Source of the DNA: Phycisphaerae bacterium
Lineage (GTDB): Bacteria; Planctomycetota; Phycisphaerae; SM23-33
Assembly (NCBI GenBank): GCA_022866005.1
Contig: JALHTV010000133.1
Span: 1 to 5,597 of the forward strand
Direction of reading: 5' to 3'
Length of the DNA stretch: 5,597 bases
The notes beneath the pieces are model-generated. The model ran no database searches and had not been told where the DNA came from. It worked only from the letters and a program-made list of their open reading frames with translations. The position numbers and the translations under genes are program-made. How positions within the stretch are numbered: the stretch's first letter is position 1; each line of letters starts with the position of its first letter. Below are positions 4,655 through 5,597 of the stretch, in pieces.

Positions 4655-5597
4655 ATGAGGCACCTTCGCATCGCGACCTATGCACGCCAAGTCGTCGGTG
4701 TGGCCCTGGCCGTGATACTGCTGGCCGCCGGCTGCAAGGCCCCCGCGCAGACGGAGGACGCAGTCGCCCTGACCGCCCTGCCGACCAAGGGCCTGTTGGC
4801 CATTCCGCGCGACGTAGGCGCGGTGAAGCTGTTCGACCCGATCACGCCCTGCACGGTCGCCAGGCACGCCCCCAAGGTGGAGTACGCGCCCTTCCCGGTC
4901 GACTACCCGGCCGACTGGACCCACTGGGGCACGGGCTGCCTCCACTCCAACGGGCGAGTCTACACCGCCATCGGCGACCACGGGGCCACCGACGCCGACA
5001 CCTACCTCTACGAGTTCGACCCCTCCGCGCGGCGCCTGCGACGGCTGGGCAGCGTCCGCAAGGCCGTCAAGGACTTCAAGCCGGGCGACTACGGCATCGG
5101 CAAGGTGCACGGGCGGATCTACGAGGGCGGTGACGGCAAGGTGTACTTCGCCAGCTTGTGGGGCAAGGAAAGCGACTCCCCCCGATACCGCGGCGACCGG
5201 ATCTTCTGCTTCGACCCCTCAAGCGGGCAAGTCACCGACTTCGGCATCACAGTCCCAGGCTTCGGGGCACCGGTGACCGCCCTGGACGGGCGGCGTCTGA
5301 TCTTCTACGGGGAGTTCGGCAACCCGGCCGAGGAGTCAACCGACTTCGTCGCCTATGACCTGAGGGAGCGGCGGGTCCTGTTCCGCGGCGGGCACCAGGA
5401 CGACAAGACCCCCGGCCGGGGCATCCTGGTGGATGGGGAGGGCTGTGCGTACTTCGACTGCCGCGGGACGGTCCGCAAGTATGACCCACAGACCAACTCC
5501 GTCAGCGACCTGCCCGACCGCCTGCCGGGCAAGAAGTTTCGGCAACACGCCAGCCGCCTGCGGCCCGACGGGGCGATCTACGCCACCCCGCGCGGGA
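4655..5597 (+). CDS. Lipoprotein with beta-propeller-like repeats (3' end outside the window)
   Basis: The first 314 codons of an exported lipoprotein; the gene runs past the right edge. The signal peptide has R2/R5/R11, a hydrophobic core (about 13-25) and lipobox LAAGC with Cys27. The rest shows four or five repeated blade-like units, each a beta pair ending in a phi-x-[FY]-D-P motif: KLFDP (58-62), YEFDP (119-123), FCFDP (184-188), VAYDL (232-236) and RKYDP (274-278). Each is followed by a short strand such as QVTDFG or SVSDL. This is the look of a YVTN/SMP-30/Kelch-type beta-propeller, a fold used for ligand binding or for enzymes such as lyases; I cannot name a substrate. The ATG at 4655 has AGGAAAGGA at 4638-4646 upstream at good spacing. 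It starts 72 bp after trpD with no terminator visible between, so read-through is possible, but no shared pathway is apparent. An antisense frame of 286 codons here is a composition artefact. Confidence 0.8.
   Translation, partial: MRHLRIATYARQVVGVALAVILLAAGCKAPAQTEDAVALTALPTKGLLAIPRDVGAVKLFDPITPCTVARHAPKVEYAPFPVDYPADWTHWGTGCLHSNGRVYTAIGDHGATDADTYLYEFDPSARRLRRLGSVRKAVKDFKPGDYGIGKVHGRIYEGGDGKVYFASLWGKESDSPRYRGDRIFCFDPSSGQVTDFGITVPGFGAPVTALDGRRLIFYGEFGNPAEESTDFVAYDLRERRVLFRGGHQDDKTPGRGILVDGEGCAYFDCRGTVRKYDPQTNSVSDLPDRLPGKKFRQHASRLRPDGAIYATPRG

Noticed and set aside
3592..4671. Minus-strand open frame of 359 codons opposite trpD
   Set aside because: Ser/Ala/Arg-rich translation with no recognisable motif; trpD on the other strand is unmistakable.
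4250..5110. Minus-strand open frame of 286 codons
   Set aside because: It crosses the 3' end of trpD and the start of the propeller lipoprotein; its Gly/Val/Arg-rich composition and lack of motifs mark it as a shadow.

Overview
The window looks like a piece of a GC-rich bacterial chromosome. The reading frames of the right two thirds have strongly GC-rich third positions; one sampled trpD line is about 72% GC. A Planctomycetota or related PVC-type or environmental bacterium is my best guess. It rests on the composition, several lipoproteins of unknown function, a DUF2752 membrane protein and an intergenic palindrome built from CACAGAG units. It is an impression, not a proof, because no rRNA or other taxonomic marker is present.

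Left part (1-1291, + strand): a DNA restriction/repair module. It has an HNH endonuclease with a duplicated N-terminal module, followed 22 bp later by a Vsr-type mismatch endonuclease with all catalytic and zinc-binding residues. Such pairs normally accompany a cytosine-C5 DNA methyltransferase, which would have to lie left of the window. Sampled lines of the HNH gene are about 52-55% GC, well below the right-hand genes, which fits an acquired module. A 107-bp convergent gap with a small hairpin separates it from the next genes.

Middle part (1399-3221, - strand): a tight three-gene operon read right to left. It encodes a DUF2752 membrane protein and two lipoproteins that are diverged paralogues of each other. 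The first junction is an ATGA overlap and the second is TAG directly abutting ATG, so the genes are probably translationally coupled. The function is unknown; the operon appears to build an envelope-associated set.

The 338-bp divergent intergenic region (3222-3559) holds a candidate promoter for each direction and an imperfect inverted repeat with 19/20-nt arms, which resembles a dispersed non-coding repeat element.

Right part (3560-5597, + strand): a complete stand-alone trpD (anthranilate phosphoribosyltransferase, tryptophan biosynthesis), then, 72 bp later, the first 314 codons of a secreted lipoprotein that looks like a beta-propeller and runs off the window edge. No tRNA, rRNA, CRISPR array or insertion sequence was found.
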